A stretch of DNA of 64,000 bases from Empedobacter tilapiae (GCF_004785645.1 NZ_SRPE01000009.1:121480-185479), one strand, 5' to 3'; positions 1 through 9,375 are shown, counted from the first letter of the stretch. Notes: a model not told the origin generated them from the letters alone. Translations and numbers: made by a program.

Positions 1-520
1 TCGCTAAACACGTATTCCAAGACCAAACAGCAACTGGAAAGTTGAACGCTGAAATCACTCCTACAACTCCAAGCGGATGATATTGATCGTACATGCGATG
101 CAAAGGTCTTTCCGAATGAATTGTCGAACCATATAATTGACGCGATAATCCAACTGCAAAATCACATATATCAATCATTTCTTGTACTTCACCCAAACCT
201 TCTTGATAGGATTTTCCCATTTCATATGAAACCAATTTTCCCAAGGAAGCCTTTTTCTTACGAAGTTTATCTCCAAATTGACGCACAATCTCTCCTCGTT
301 TCGGAGCAGGAATCATTCTCCATTCTTTGAAAGCTGTTTGTGCTTTTTTTATCACTTCTTCATAATCATCTTTGGTTGATGATTTAACTTTTCCAATCAA
401 TTTTCCGTCTACTGGCGAGTAAGAAGAAAGCTCTTCACCTTTTCCAAACCAAGTATTTCCTGTCGATGTTCCGAGATTTTCGGAAGAAATACCCAATTCT
501 TTTAATTCGTTTTCTATCAT
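1..520 (-). CDS. Aldehyde dehydrogenase, ALDH7 type (partial, 5' part)
   Basis: This is the N-terminal 173 codons of an NAD(P)-dependent aldehyde dehydrogenase that runs off the left edge. The conceptual protein starts [12 protein letters not shown] and contains [12 protein letters not shown], then a stretch ending in [22 protein letters not shown], which is the typical cofactor-binding entry of ALDHs. The whole stretch resembles ALDH7/antiquitin (alpha-aminoadipic semialdehyde or piperideine-6-carboxylate dehydrogenase) more than other ALDHs. The catalytic Cys/Glu region lies outside the window. The start ATG (complement 518-520) is the first Met after a T-rich intergenic stretch. It is divergent from a glutaryl-CoA dehydrogenase, which fits a lysine-catabolism role. 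The exact substrate is inferred. Confidence 0.85.
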   Translation of the reverse strand, partial: MIENELKELGISSENLGTSTGNTWFGKGEELSSYSPVDGKLIGKVKSSTKDDYEEVIKKAQTAFKEWRMIPAPKRGEIVRQFGDKLRKKKASLGKLVSYEMGKSYQEGLGEVQEMIDICDFAVGLSRQLYGSTIHSERPLHRMYDQYHPLGVVGVISAFNFPVAVWSWNTCLA

Positions 521-661
521 TTTTTTGTGTTATTTTGTGTTTTTAACTTTTACCTAAATTAGTCAAAAGTTTCATAAATTAAAATTTTTAATAAATATTA
601 TTCAGAATAATTTTTAATTTAATGAATAATCGTTAGATTTAATAAAATAAAACCGCATAAA

Positions 662-1828
662 ATGAATTCAACTACAGATTATTTTAAGATTGATGATTTA
701 TTAACCGAAGAACATAAATTAATTCGTCAATCTGTTCGAGATTTTGTGGACAACGAAATAAAACCTGTGATAGATGATGCTGCGCAACATCACAAAGATA
801 TTCCAGATTTAATGAAAAAATTAGGTGCAATTGGCGCTTTAGGACCTTATATTCCTGAAGAATATGGAGGCGCTGGTTTAGATCAAATGTCGTATGGATT
901 AATCATGCAAGAATTAGAACGCGGCGATTCGGCTGTTCGTTCTGCTGCATCAGTACAATCTTCGTTAGTGATGTATCCAATTTTTTCTTTTGGATCAGAA
1001 GAACAAAAACGAAAATATTTACCAAAATTAGCTTCAGGAGAATTCGTTGGAAGTTTTGGGTTAACTGAACCAAATCATGGATCAAATCCAGGAGGAATGG
1101 AAACTCGTTTAACTAAAAATGGTGATCATTATGTCTTAAATGGCGCAAAAATGTGGATTACAAATTCACCAATTTGTGATATTGCAGTTGTTTGGGCAAG
1201 GGATGAAGAAGGAAAAATTCGTGGTGTTATAGTAGAACGTGGAATGCAAGGTTTTACAACACCAGAAACTTTGAATAAATGGTCATTAAGAGCTTCAAAA
1301 ACAGGTGAATTAGTTTTCGAAAATGTAAAAATTGAAGAATCTCAGATTTTACCAGAAGTAAGTAGTTTACGCGGACCTTTATCGTGTTTAAATTCGGCTC
1401 GATACGGAATTTCATGGGGTGTAATTGGCGCTGCAATTGATTGTTACGAATCAGCTTTGAAATATTCATTAGAACGAACACAATTTGGAAAACCGATTGC
1501 TTCTTATCAATTACAGCAGAAAAAATTAGCTGAATTTATTACAGAAATTACGAAAGCTCAGTTGTTGTGTTGGCGATTAGGAACATTGAAAAACGAAAAT
1601 AAAGCAACGCCTGAACAAATTTCGATGGCGAAACGCAATAATGTAAAGATGGCTATTGATATTGCGAGAGAATCTCGTCAAATTATCGGTGCAATGGGAA
1701 TTGTAGGCGATTTCCCTATGATGCGACATGCTGCAAACCTGGAGTCTGTAATCACTTACGAAGGAACGCATGATGTCCATTTATTGATTACTGGTGCAGA
1801 TGTGACAGGAATTAATGCTTTTGTGTAA
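662..1828 (+). CDS. gcdH: Glutaryl-CoA dehydrogenase (acyl-CoA dehydrogenase family)
   Basis: This 388-residue soluble flavoenzyme has the full length of the acyl-CoA dehydrogenase family. It has the FAD/substrate motif FGLTEPNHGSNPGGMET (about 143-159), WITNSP, and the C-terminal YEGTHDVHLLI (about 368-378), whose Glu is the expected catalytic base. The string RSAASVQSSLVMYPI and the final YEGTHDVH are typical of GcdH, which oxidatively decarboxylates glutaryl-CoA to crotonyl-CoA in lysine and tryptophan degradation. It is divergent from an ALDH7-like gene, which would supply the alpha-aminoadipate branch of the same pathway. A strong terminator follows at 1861. Confidence 0.88.
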   Translation: MNSTTDYFKIDDLLTEEHKLIRQSVRDFVDNEIKPVIDDAAQHHKDIPDLMKKLGAIGALGPYIPEEYGGAGLDQMSYGLIMQELERGDSAVRSAASVQSSLVMYPIFSFGSEEQKRKYLPKLASGEFVGSFGLTEPNHGSNPGGMETRLTKNGDHYVLNGAKMWITNSPICDIAVVWARDEEGKIRGVIVERGMQGFTTPETLNKWSLRASKTGELVFENVKIEESQILPEVSSLRGPLSCLNSARYGISWGVIGAAIDCYESALKYSLERTQFGKPIASYQLQQKKLAEFITEITKAQLLCWRLGTLKNENKATPEQISMAKRNNVKMAIDIARESRQIIGAMGIVGDFPMMRHAANLESVITYEGTHDVHLLITGADVTGINAFV

Positions 1829-1860
1829 GATATTTTTTCATACAATCAGATATTTTTATA

Positions 1861-1889
1861 GGTTTACAATTCGTTTGTAAACCTTTTTT
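1861..1889 (+). terminator. Rho-independent terminator after gcdH
   Basis: A 9-bp perfect stem, GGTTTACAA pairing with TTGTAAACC around a 5-nt loop, is followed by a run of six T. It lies 32 bp after the gcdH stop and 12 bp before the next ATG. Confidence 0.85.
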
Positions 1890-1900
1890 ATTTATCACAC

Positions 1901-3577
1901 ATGAAATTGAAATCAATTCTATTTTTCATTTTTTGTATTCAGGCTATTGTTCTTGATGCACAGGAAACCTACAAAATTACTTATGAACGCTTTTCGAATG
2001 GAAAGAAAGTCGAAGAAAATAACCCAATACAAGTTATTGCTAATACGAAAGAAACCATTATTGGAAAACAACAAAGCTTTAATGATTCAACAAATTATCC
2101 TGATGAAATGTTTTATTACACTAAAATAAATCCATCAATTATTTCATTAATTACGCAATTTGATTCGATTAATTCTATTATAACAAATGATTCTATTGCG
2201 TTTAATAAATCTGTTTTCACAATTTCTAAAGAAACGAAGCGAATTTTAGGTTTACGTTGTAAAAAGGCTACGACAAATATCAATTCGAATACAATAGACG
2301 TTTGGTTTGTTGACAATATGGATTTGAATGCATCCCCAACAATGGTAGGAATGAATTTGGGATTTGTTTTAGAACTTACGCGAAATAATAATTCAACCAT
2401 TCGAGCTTCAAAAATAGAACGTGAAAAAGATTTGATTCCAAGCCAATTTATCCAAAAAGAATTGTATCAAAATCGAGTTGATTTGTTGACGTATAAAGAC
2501 ATTATTTGGAAAAGTAAATTCGTCGATATTCCACTTTTATCACATCAACAAATTAATTTTAGTAAAGATTTTTCTTCCAATGATTCAATTTATCGCTTTG
2601 CAAATGGAACTGTTGTGGTTCGAAAAATTAAAATTCCTCAAATTAAAGTAGGAAGCCAAGTTTTCTTAAATGTTTCACAACAATCGAATGGTGATGCTTA
2701 CGATAGAACTGGTTCTGTATTTTTGATTCCACGTGATTCTAAAATTACATTTATGGATGGTTTACAAAAAGGAATCAATCAATTACCAATTTATACATCA
2801 GCAAGTAATAAGAAATATCAAGGTTATTTTTTGACAGAAAATTATTCGCCAACTATTGAATTAATGCGCTTTTTCACACCTTTTGGAATCAAAAAATTCA
2901 ATCATATTCAATTAAAAAATCAAACATGGGAAACCGAAGCAAAATATCGTCAAGAAATTACAGAATTTCAAGGTCTATTATCTAATCAAGAGGTTTTAAT
3001 CGGTTTCTTTATTGGAAATTATGATCAAGGCGGACATATTATTTCTGCCAATATTTCTGTTCATCCTTCAGGTTCTACAACAATGCCAATTAAAAAGGCT
3101 TTACCAATTTTCAATACTGCAAATGTGATGGAAATGGCTGGACAAGAATACTCTACTTTGTTCGAAAATCCGAATGGTTTTACAGTAGAATTCACGTTGA
3201 AAGAAGATTACAATAATGCTAAATTACGTTTTACAACAACTGGACATGGTGGTTGGGAAAATGGTGATGAATTTGTTCCGAAAGAAAATAGTATTTTTCT
3301 TGATGGACAAGAAGTGTTTAATGTTATACCTTGGAGACAAGATTGTGGTTCATATCGCGCTTATAATCCTGCGTCTGGTAATTTTGATAATGGTTTATCA
3401 TCTTCTGATTATAGCCGCTCTAATTGGTGTCCAGGAACAATCACAAATCCATATTTTATAGATTTAGGCAATTTAAAAGCCGGAAAACATAGTATACAAG
3501 TAAAGATTTCGCAAGGAAAACCTGAAGGAAATAGTTTCAGTTATTGGAATGTTTCTGGTGTTCTTTTAGGAGAATAA
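1901..3577 (+). CDS. Secreted PNGase F-like glycoamidase with GLPGLI-like N-terminal domain
   Basis: This 558-residue exported protein has a signal peptide (about 1-21, ending VLDAQ). Residues about 22-185 look like the GLPGLI family (YKITYERF near the start, GLRCKKAT near 115). The remainder resembles the two eight-stranded lobes of peptide-N4-(N-acetyl-beta-glucosaminyl)asparagine amidase F. Near residue 265 is GDAYDR, matching CDEWDR of PNGase F, which contains the catalytic Asp60. Near 455 is GHGGWENGDEF, matching the Glu206 region, and near 508 is NWCPGT, matching GWCPGM. Both catalytic acids therefore appear kept. The enzyme would release N-glycans from host or environmental glycoproteins outside the cytoplasm. 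The length and extra N-terminal domain recall the longer PNGase F-II type. Family assignment is good; activity is inferred. Confidence 0.75.
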   Translation: MKLKSILFFIFCIQAIVLDAQETYKITYERFSNGKKVEENNPIQVIANTKETIIGKQQSFNDSTNYPDEMFYYTKINPSIISLITQFDSINSIITNDSIAFNKSVFTISKETKRILGLRCKKATTNINSNTIDVWFVDNMDLNASPTMVGMNLGFVLELTRNNNSTIRASKIEREKDLIPSQFIQKELYQNRVDLLTYKDIIWKSKFVDIPLLSHQQINFSKDFSSNDSIYRFANGTVVVRKIKIPQIKVGSQVFLNVSQQSNGDAYDRTGSVFLIPRDSKITFMDGLQKGINQLPIYTSASNKKYQGYFLTENYSPTIELMRFFTPFGIKKFNHIQLKNQTWETEAKYRQEITEFQGLLSNQEVLIGFFIGNYDQGGHIISANISVHPSGSTTMPIKKALPIFNTANVMEMAGQEYSTLFENPNGFTVEFTLKEDYNNAKLRFTTTGHGGWENGDEFVPKENSIFLDGQEVFNVIPWRQDCGSYRAYNPASGNFDNGLSSSDYSRSNWCPGTITNPYFIDLGNLKAGKHSIQVKISQGKPEGNSFSYWNVSGVLLGE

Positions 3578-3585
3578 TTTTTTTG

Positions 3586-3625
3586 GAGCAAAAAGATTTA
3601 TTTAACATCTTTTTGCTCTATTTTT
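3586..3625 (+). terminator. Terminator after the PNGase F-like gene
   Basis: A 12-bp stem (GAGCAAAAAGAT with ATCTTTTTGCTC, 3586-3597 and 3607-3618) is followed by a short T-rich stretch. The loop overlaps the stop codon of the convergent hydrolase gene, so the two genes share this 3' structure. Confidence 0.7.
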
Positions 3626-4536
3626 ATGTGATTTATTAAAACCGTTAACCAATCTATAATATCTTGATATACTTCATCTCTGATAGATTCATTCAATATT
3701 TCATGTCTCAAGTTTGGATATAATTTTATTGAAACTTTTTCGAAACCATTTTGCTCTAAATCTTCATACGATTGCAAAACTCCTTTACCAAAATCACCAA
3801 TTGGATCATCTGCTCCACTCACAAAATAAATAGGTAAAGATTGCGGTATAGCTTTTGCCCAATTCTTTTTTGTTGCTTGTATATTTAAATTAATCAAAGT
3901 ATAAAAACCGTTAACAGTGAAAGGTATTCCACAAAGAGGATCTTTCAGAAAATTTGAACGATTTAACTCATCTAAACTAAGCCAATTAGTATCATGAAAA
4001 TTTTCTTCATTTTTAAAATGTTTATTATTTGATTTTGAAAAAATAGTGTTAAGTAATTGACTTCTTTTATGAGGAATCAATTTATTTAGAAGACTTAAAA
4101 AACTACTCAATAAATTAATTCCAGGAATTCTACCTCCTGTTCCCATAATTATAGCGCCATCAAAGTGATTCCCATATTCTTGAAGTAGGCAACGTGTTAT
4201 AAACGATCCCATTGAATGCCCTAAAATAAAATGTGGTAATAAAGGATATTGATCTTCTAACCATTTTGTCATAATTTTAGCATTTCCAATCAGTTTTTTT
4301 TTAGGATTTTCTAAGCTAAAAAAACTATAATCTTTTTCTATTTTCGCTGTTTTTCCATGTCCCAAATGATCATATAACAAAACTAGAATTCCTTTGTCTG
4401 CCAAATACTTTGCAAAATTCTCATATCGCCCACTATGTTCTTGCATACCATGGATAATAAGTAAAGTAGCTTTGATTTCTTCTTCAGGAACAATCGTTTT
4501 ATAAAATATATTTAAAGGAATATTCATTGTTTTCAT
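3598..4536 (-). CDS. Alpha/beta hydrolase, monoacylglycerol lipase/lysophospholipase type
   Basis: This is a soluble serine hydrolase of about 312 residues. It shows LLIIHGMQEHSGRYENFA (oxyanion region typical of monoglyceride lipases), YDHLGHGKT, the nucleophile elbow GHSMGS (about 107), an Asp in SGADDPIGDFG and a His in RHEILNE, so the Ser-Asp-His triad is complete. The start is taken at the ATG at 4536, with a second ATG at 4527. An upstream in-frame TTG at 4560 is less likely. There is no signal peptide. It is probably a lipase or esterase for monoacylglycerols or lysophospholipids. It is convergent with the PNGase F-like gene and has a 400-bp intergenic region upstream. Confidence 0.8.
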   Translation of the reverse strand: MKTMNIPLNIFYKTIVPEEEIKATLLIIHGMQEHSGRYENFAKYLADKGILVLLYDHLGHGKTAKIEKDYSFFSLENPKKKLIGNAKIMTKWLEDQYPLLPHFILGHSMGSFITRCLLQEYGNHFDGAIIMGTGGRIPGINLLSSFLSLLNKLIPHKRSQLLNTIFSKSNNKHFKNEENFHDTNWLSLDELNRSNFLKDPLCGIPFTVNGFYTLINLNIQATKKNWAKAIPQSLPIYFVSGADDPIGDFGKGVLQSYEDLEQNGFEKVSIKLYPNLRHEILNESIRDEVYQDIIDWLTVLINHIKIEQKDVK

Positions 4537-4560
4537 ATTTGGTGTAAGTAAATTTACCAA

Positions 4561-4941
4561 GAATTTAAATTTTTTACTTACTTTTTAGTTTAGGTTTTAA
4601 TTTTGTAAAAGCTGAAAAACTTTTAAAAACTACTTTATATGTCATTTCACTTAATGTAAAATTATTACTCTGTACTTTTTAAAACACTAGTTAATTGCAA
4701 ATATTTTTAAGGTATAATTCTGTTTCTTATCTAAAGATAAGTTATAGATTTGAATAGACATATTTGCTTTTTCAACTAATTCTTCAGGATGAAAATAATG
4801 AGAATCCTTATATATTATGAATATTCTCTTATTATTTGTTTCATCAATCTTTATTCATTATGTCGTTTTATATATAATTTATGGCAAAATTAATAAAAAC
4901 GACATGATTAATTTTGTAATCGAAATATTAAAATTTATCAA
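4561..4941. other. Intergenic region with MFS-gene promoter, otherwise empty
   Basis: This is 381 bp of AT-rich DNA between the divergent hydrolase and MFS genes. I see the dyad and promoter described separately at 4860-4916. The rest holds no ORF, RNA gene or repeat that I can support. Confidence 0.6.
4860..4916 (+). promoter_or_regulatory. Promoter with overlapping dyad upstream of the MFS transporter
   Basis: A perfect Bacteroidetes -7 box, TAATTTTG, sits at 4909-4916, 26 bp before the ATG. Immediately upstream is a 10-bp inverted repeat, ATGTCGTTTT (4860-4869) and AAAACGACAT (4896-4905), which brackets the -33 region. No good -33 TTG is visible, so activator or repressor control through the dyad is plausible. 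This is inference from position only. Confidence 0.45.
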
Positions 4942-6138
4942 ATGAGAGAAAAACAACAAAATAATAAATATATATGGATTGGAATAGTTGTAATAGTATT
5001 AGTTTCGGCTAATTTACGTGCACCTATCACAGCTGTAAGTCCTATTCTTGATGAAATAAAACTACTATTAAAAATAGATAATTTCCAAGCAAGTTTACTT
5101 ACTTCTATTCCTCTTATTGTATTTGCAGCTTGTTCTATTTTAGTTAGCAAAGCTATTTCAAAAATTAATATTCGTCATGCATTAATCTATTCTTTAATTA
5201 TTTTAATAATAGGTCTTTATATTAGAATTTATGGAAATGTTATAGCATTATATATTGGATCTCTATTATTAGGGTTAGGAATTTGTATCGGTAATGTATT
5301 AACTCCAGCTTATATAAAAGATACTTTCCCTAATAAAATAGGTATGATGACAGGAATTTTTTCTGTATCGATGAGTTTAGTTGCAGCTACTGCTTCTGGT
5401 CTAAGTATAGCTATTGGGGAGTGGACAAACAAAGGTTGGAAAGGATCTCTAGGAATTTGGATTATAGGTGGAATTCTTGCTCTTTTTATAGTTATTGTAG
5501 ATTCATTAAAAAACAAATCAACTACAAAACAAAAAGAAAATAATATCAATAATGTTGAATTCAATATTTTTCGTTCTAAACAAGCTTGGAATATCAGTAT
5601 TTTTATGGGACTTCAATCATTAATCTACTATTGTTTAGTTGCTTTATTACCTACTTTATTAATAGATTATGGAATGAATAAAGTTGAAGCTGGCTGGGTT
5701 TTTTCAGTCTTGCAATTAGCTATGTTGCCTGCAATGTTTTTTAGTCCAATTTTAGCTGCTAAAATGAAAGATCCAAAAATAATGATTTACATTACATCTA
5801 TTCTATACATTATAGGAATTGTCATGTTTATCGTATTCAAATCAAAATATAGTTATATCAGTGCTATTTTAATTGGAATTGCAGGAGGATTTGCTTTTAG
5901 CCTTTCTATTTTATTTTTCTCATTAAGAAGCAAAACAATCGCTGGTACAATAAAAATATCAGGAATGGCACAATCTATTGGTTATTTAATTGCTGCTTTT
6001 GGTCCTCCTATTTTTGGAAAACTATATGATTTAGATTCTACTTGGAAATATTCTCTTTTCTTTTTATTACTATGTATTATCATTATGACATTCTTTGGAA
6101 GCAAAGCAACTAGACCTAAATTTATAGAAGAATATTAA
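4942..6138 (+). CDS. MFS transporter, CynX/NimT family
   Basis: This 398-residue inner-membrane protein has about 12 hydrophobic segments. The first loop carries ANLRAPITAVSPIL, a signature of the CynX/NimT (cyanate and 2-nitroimidazole transporter) branch of the major facilitator superfamily. The length is normal. The substrate cannot be told from sequence; characterised members export small organic compounds or drugs. It has its own promoter, overlapped by a dyad, and a strong terminator, so it is monocistronic. No regulator gene is adjacent in operon with it. Confidence 0.8.
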   Translation: MREKQQNNKYIWIGIVVIVLVSANLRAPITAVSPILDEIKLLLKIDNFQASLLTSIPLIVFAACSILVSKAISKINIRHALIYSLIILIIGLYIRIYGNVIALYIGSLLLGLGICIGNVLTPAYIKDTFPNKIGMMTGIFSVSMSLVAATASGLSIAIGEWTNKGWKGSLGIWIIGGILALFIVIVDSLKNKSTTKQKENNINNVEFNIFRSKQAWNISIFMGLQSLIYYCLVALLPTLLIDYGMNKVEAGWVFSVLQLAMLPAMFFSPILAAKMKDPKIMIYITSILYIIGIVMFIVFKSKYSYISAILIGIAGGFAFSLSILFFSLRSKTIAGTIKISGMAQSIGYLIAAFGPPIFGKLYDLDSTWKYSLFFLLLCIIIMTFFGSKATRPKFIEEY

Positions 6139-6152
6139 TAGAAATATAAAAA

Positions 6153-6188
6153 AGTGAAAATTCAAGTCTGAATTTTCACTTTTTTATT
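6153..6188. terminator. Terminator after the MFS gene
   Basis: A 12-bp perfect stem (AGTGAAAATTCA, loop AGTC, TGAATTTTCACT) is followed by TTTTTTATTT. An A-run before it would also let it act on the other strand. Confidence 0.85.
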
Positions 6189-6233
6189 TAACCATAATTA
6201 AACAAAAAAGCCTAATTATTATCAATTAAATTA

Positions 6234-6245
6234 TTGTGTACACAA
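6234..6245. promoter_or_regulatory. 12-bp perfect palindrome upstream of the TPR-HTH gene
   Basis: TTGTGTACACAA is perfectly self-complementary and lies about 110 bp before the ATG at 6354. It is followed by a smaller dyad, AACG with CGTT, about 8 bp further on. It could be an operator, perhaps for autoregulation by the downstream HTH protein. There is no direct evidence. Confidence 0.3.
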
Positions 6246-6353
6246 AAACAATAACGTATTTTAGCGTTAATTGATCAAGACAATCTAATCAATATTATCA
6301 ACCACTCTTTATTACTTTATATTTAATTAAATCTGGTTAATTAGAATAAAATA

Positions 6354-7856
6354 ATGAAACCTAAATCGACCTTTGTAATTGCATTTATCATATTGATAAA
6401 TCAATTCGTTTTTGCAAATGCAAAAAAAATCTCTAATAATGAGATTGACAGTTTATTACAACTCGCTAATAATTATGTTGTAATAGATTACAATAAAATG
6501 TTTTATGAAGCAAAAAAAGCAGTCCTCTTATCTGAAAAATCAAACAATATATCCAGAAAAATAGAAAGTTATAATATGATTTCAAAAGCATTAATTGCTT
6601 TAAATCATTTAGAAGAAGCTTCCTATTATATAGACAAAGGTTTAGAAGAAGAACATGTAAAAAACAATCATAAACTAAAAGCAATTTTTCTTTCTACACA
6701 AGCTACATATTATAGTAAATTAGGACTTACAGATAATTACTTTCAAAAAAATTTTGAAGCTCTAGAATTAATTAAATCTAAAGATGATATAGAATCACAA
6801 CTTCTCAAAGCAAATATTTACATTAAATTTGCTGATTACTATTTTGATAAAAATGATTACGAATCCACTCACTTTTATGCTGATAAATCGATTAAAATAA
6901 TAGAATCTATTCCTCTTAAAGATTACAACAACTCAAAAAATATTTTTCGAATCAAGCCTTACATTTATTTTTATAAAGGCTGGTTCTATATCAACAATAA
7001 CCAAGCAGAAAAAGCTAAAGAATACATTGATAAAAGTTTTAAATACGCAATTAATCAGAATTATAAGTATCTTGGAATTTTCTATGAACTATATGGAGAT
7101 TATTACTCTCAAACAGAAAATTATGACAAAGCTATCGAGTTTTACTTAAAATCTATTGAAAACAACAAATCCTTTAATGATAGCCATTCTTATGTAGACT
7201 CTAAAATTGCAAAAGTTTATCATATAATCGGAAATTACGAACAAGAGCGTTTCCATCTTAATAGTGAATCGTCTGGTCGTAAAAAAGATATTATAAAATC
7301 TAAAGAATTACTAGAATATGAGTTTCTTCGAGTTCAACAAAAATATACTATTCAGCAAAAAAACACTCAAAAAGAATACTTTGTAATTATTTTGATTATT
7401 TCTATTCTTTTCATAATTAGTTTCTTAACTATCTATAATTCTTTGAAAAAACTAAGACAAAAAGCTCTAACTGAAAAAGAGCTTCAATTAAAAGAAAAGG
7501 AAGAAATTTTAAGTAAAAATGAACAGGAAATAACAAATTTACATCAAAAAGTAAATGAAAGTTTTGGTCAATTAATAGAAATGGCAAAAAGTAATTCTCC
7601 CCAATTTTGGTGTCGTTTTCAAGAAATATACCCGCATTTTTCTATCAAAATGTTAGAAGTTAATCCTTGTTTAAAAAATAGCGAATTAACTTTTGCTGCA
7701 TATATTTATCTAGGTTTTACAACAAAAGATATTGCTAATTATACACATAAAGCTTTAAAAACTATTGAGAATAACCGCTATAATCTAAGAAAAAGATTAT
7801 ATCTAAGTCCTGATAAAGACTTAATGTTGTGGCTTAAAAATCAAATTGATAATTAA
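6354..7856 (+). CDS. Membrane-anchored TPR protein with C-terminal LuxR-like HTH
   Basis: This is a 500-residue protein. Order: signal peptide (about 1-23, FVFAN A), helical TPR-type repeats to about 310 (for example YYSKLGLTDNYFQKNFEALEL and YGDYYSQTENYDKAIEFYLKS), one membrane helix (about 342-364, YFVIILIISILFIISFL), a charged coiled coil (about 365-415), and a C-terminal helix-turn-helix (about 437-495) with ELTFAAYIYLGFTTKDIA and KTIENNRYNLRKRL. The architecture places the sensor in the periplasm and the DNA-binding domain in the cytoplasm. Such one-component regulators are common in Flavobacteriia, mostly without known targets. It is monocistronic between two terminators. Confidence 0.75.
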   Translation: MKPKSTFVIAFIILINQFVFANAKKISNNEIDSLLQLANNYVVIDYNKMFYEAKKAVLLSEKSNNISRKIESYNMISKALIALNHLEEASYYIDKGLEEEHVKNNHKLKAIFLSTQATYYSKLGLTDNYFQKNFEALELIKSKDDIESQLLKANIYIKFADYYFDKNDYESTHFYADKSIKIIESIPLKDYNNSKNIFRIKPYIYFYKGWFYINNNQAEKAKEYIDKSFKYAINQNYKYLGIFYELYGDYYSQTENYDKAIEFYLKSIENNKSFNDSHSYVDSKIAKVYHIIGNYEQERFHLNSESSGRKKDIIKSKELLEYEFLRVQQKYTIQQKNTQKEYFVIILIISILFIISFLTIYNSLKKLRQKALTEKELQLKEKEEILSKNEQEITNLHQKVNESFGQLIEMAKSNSPQFWCRFQEIYPHFSIKMLEVNPCLKNSELTFAAYIYLGFTTKDIANYTHKALKTIENNRYNLRKRLYLSPDKDLMLWLKNQIDN

Positions 7857-7891
7857 AAAAATAGGGTTAATTAAAATTAACCCTATTTTTT
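7857..7891. terminator. Bidirectional terminator
   Basis: The stem is AATAGGGTTAAT with ATTAACCCTATT around a TAAA loop, with A- and T-runs on both sides. It separates the convergent TPR-HTH and amidohydrolase genes. Confidence 0.85.
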
Positions 7892-7905
7892 ATCTAAAGT
7901 AAAAC

Positions 7906-9237
7906 TTACTTCTTCGAAGTAAGTGTGTTTTTAAAAATTTGTCCGTCTTTAATAATCACTAAAAAGTTCTTTTCAGGGTTTGCTATTAAAGATAAATCTT
8001 TTAAAGGGTTTCCGTCAACTAATAACAAATCGGCTAAAGCTTGTTCTTCAACAACGCCTAATTTCCCAGGATATGGATTTCGTAAACCCGAAAGTTGCAA
8101 CAATTCTCCATTATCTTGCGTAACCATCTTTAAAATCTCAGCATTTGTAAACCATTTTTGAAGACGTAATATGTAACTATTTTGATCATCATTTAATTCA
8201 GGTTCAAAAAGAAAATCGGTTCCCCAAGCTAATTTCACACCTAATTTCTTCGCCAAAGGCCAAACTTTATCTTGTCCGTCTAATACAGGTTTACGCTTTT
8301 CTTTGCGTTGTTCGTCCATATTATCGTTGTTGTCCATCAAGTTTTGAAGACTTAACCAAACACCTTTTTCAGCAAGTATTTTTAAAGTTTCTTCATCTAA
8401 CATTTGTCCATGTTCAATTGATTTTACACCAGCTTCTACAGCTCGTTGTACAGCTCGCGGCGTGTAAGCATGAACCATTACATACGTTCCCCAATCTTCG
8501 GCAGCATCAACAGCAGCTTTCATTTCGTCAAAAGTATATTGTGTAACATCAATCGGATCATACGCAGATGACGTTCCGCCGCCAGCCATTAATTTAATTT
8601 GGCTTGCTCCAAAACGTAAATTTTCTCTTGTAGCAGTCAAAACTTCATCTCGACCATCGGCAATGAAAGTTGCTCCTAATTCTTCTGCTCGAGAAGCTTT
8701 TCCAAAAAAGCGACGCGAACGTTCATCTGGAGTTCTAAAATCTCCGTGTCCTGCAGTTTGACTAATTGTAGCACCAGAAGGCCAAATACGTGGACCTGCG
8801 ACTTTGCCTTTATCGATAGCTAATTTCAACGGAAAAATAGGTCCGCCAGCATCTCGAACGCTTGTAAATCCTCGTAATAACATTTTATGAGAAGCTTCGC
8901 CAACTTTACTCATTAAAACTTCTTGCGACATGTCTGGAGACATCATTTGCGCCATTGTTAATGAACCAAAAACCATATGAACATGAACATCAATTAATCC
9001 GGGCATTAAAGTTTTGCCTTTCCCATTGATTTTTACAACATCCTGATTTTTAACAGAAATTGCTGAAAAACTTATTTTTTCGATTTTTTGACCAGAAACC
9101 AAAACATTCATTGGTTGAGTTAATGCTGACGCTTTGTGGTCTAATATTCTAACATTTTCGATTAGAATTTGTTTGGTTTGTGCAAAAGTAAATGTAGTAG
9201 TAAGAAGAATAAGTACAAATAAAGCCTTAATTTTCAT
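7906..9237 (-). CDS. Secreted metal-dependent amidohydrolase, prolidase/imidazolonepropionase-like
   Basis: This 443-residue protein has a signal peptide (1-20, TFTFAQ). It has the TIM-barrel amidohydrolase motifs in order: GLIDVHVHM (H85, H87), IKLMAGGGTSS (with the Lys that may be carboxylated), YVMVHAYTPRAV, SIEHGQMLDEE and LAWGTDFLFEPE with the metal Asp. This pattern belongs to the subgroup annotated as Xaa-Pro dipeptidase or imidazolonepropionase-related hydrolase. Characterised members cleave acylated amino acids or Xaa-Pro dipeptides. Export suggests peptide scavenging in the periplasm. The substrate is inferred. Confidence 0.8.
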   Translation of the reverse strand: MKIKALFVLILLTTTFTFAQTKQILIENVRILDHKASALTQPMNVLVSGQKIEKISFSAISVKNQDVVKINGKGKTLMPGLIDVHVHMVFGSLTMAQMMSPDMSQEVLMSKVGEASHKMLLRGFTSVRDAGGPIFPLKLAIDKGKVAGPRIWPSGATISQTAGHGDFRTPDERSRRFFGKASRAEELGATFIADGRDEVLTATRENLRFGASQIKLMAGGGTSSAYDPIDVTQYTFDEMKAAVDAAEDWGTYVMVHAYTPRAVQRAVEAGVKSIEHGQMLDEETLKILAEKGVWLSLQNLMDNNDNMDEQRKEKRKPVLDGQDKVWPLAKKLGVKLAWGTDFLFEPELNDDQNSYILRLQKWFTNAEILKMVTQDNGELLQLSGLRNPYPGKLGVVEEQALADLLLVDGNPLKDLSLIANPEKNFLVIIKDGQIFKNTLTSKK

Positions 9238-9336
9238 AAATATATTCGTTTATCGCTCTAATATACGACGAAAGTTAAATTTTTCACTAATAAAACAATA
9301 TGATGTTTTTGGAAATTTAATAATTTATCAAGTTAT

Positions 9337-9372
9337 AAAAAAACAAAACAGAGCTAGCTCTGTTTTGTTTTT
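9337..9372. terminator. Palindromic bidirectional terminator
   Basis: A perfect palindrome centred on GAGCTAGCTC extends through AACAAAAC/GTTTTGTT on both sides and is flanked by A- and T-runs. It ends the 176-residue surface-protein gene on the minus strand. Confidence 0.8.
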
Positions 9373-9375
9373 AAT

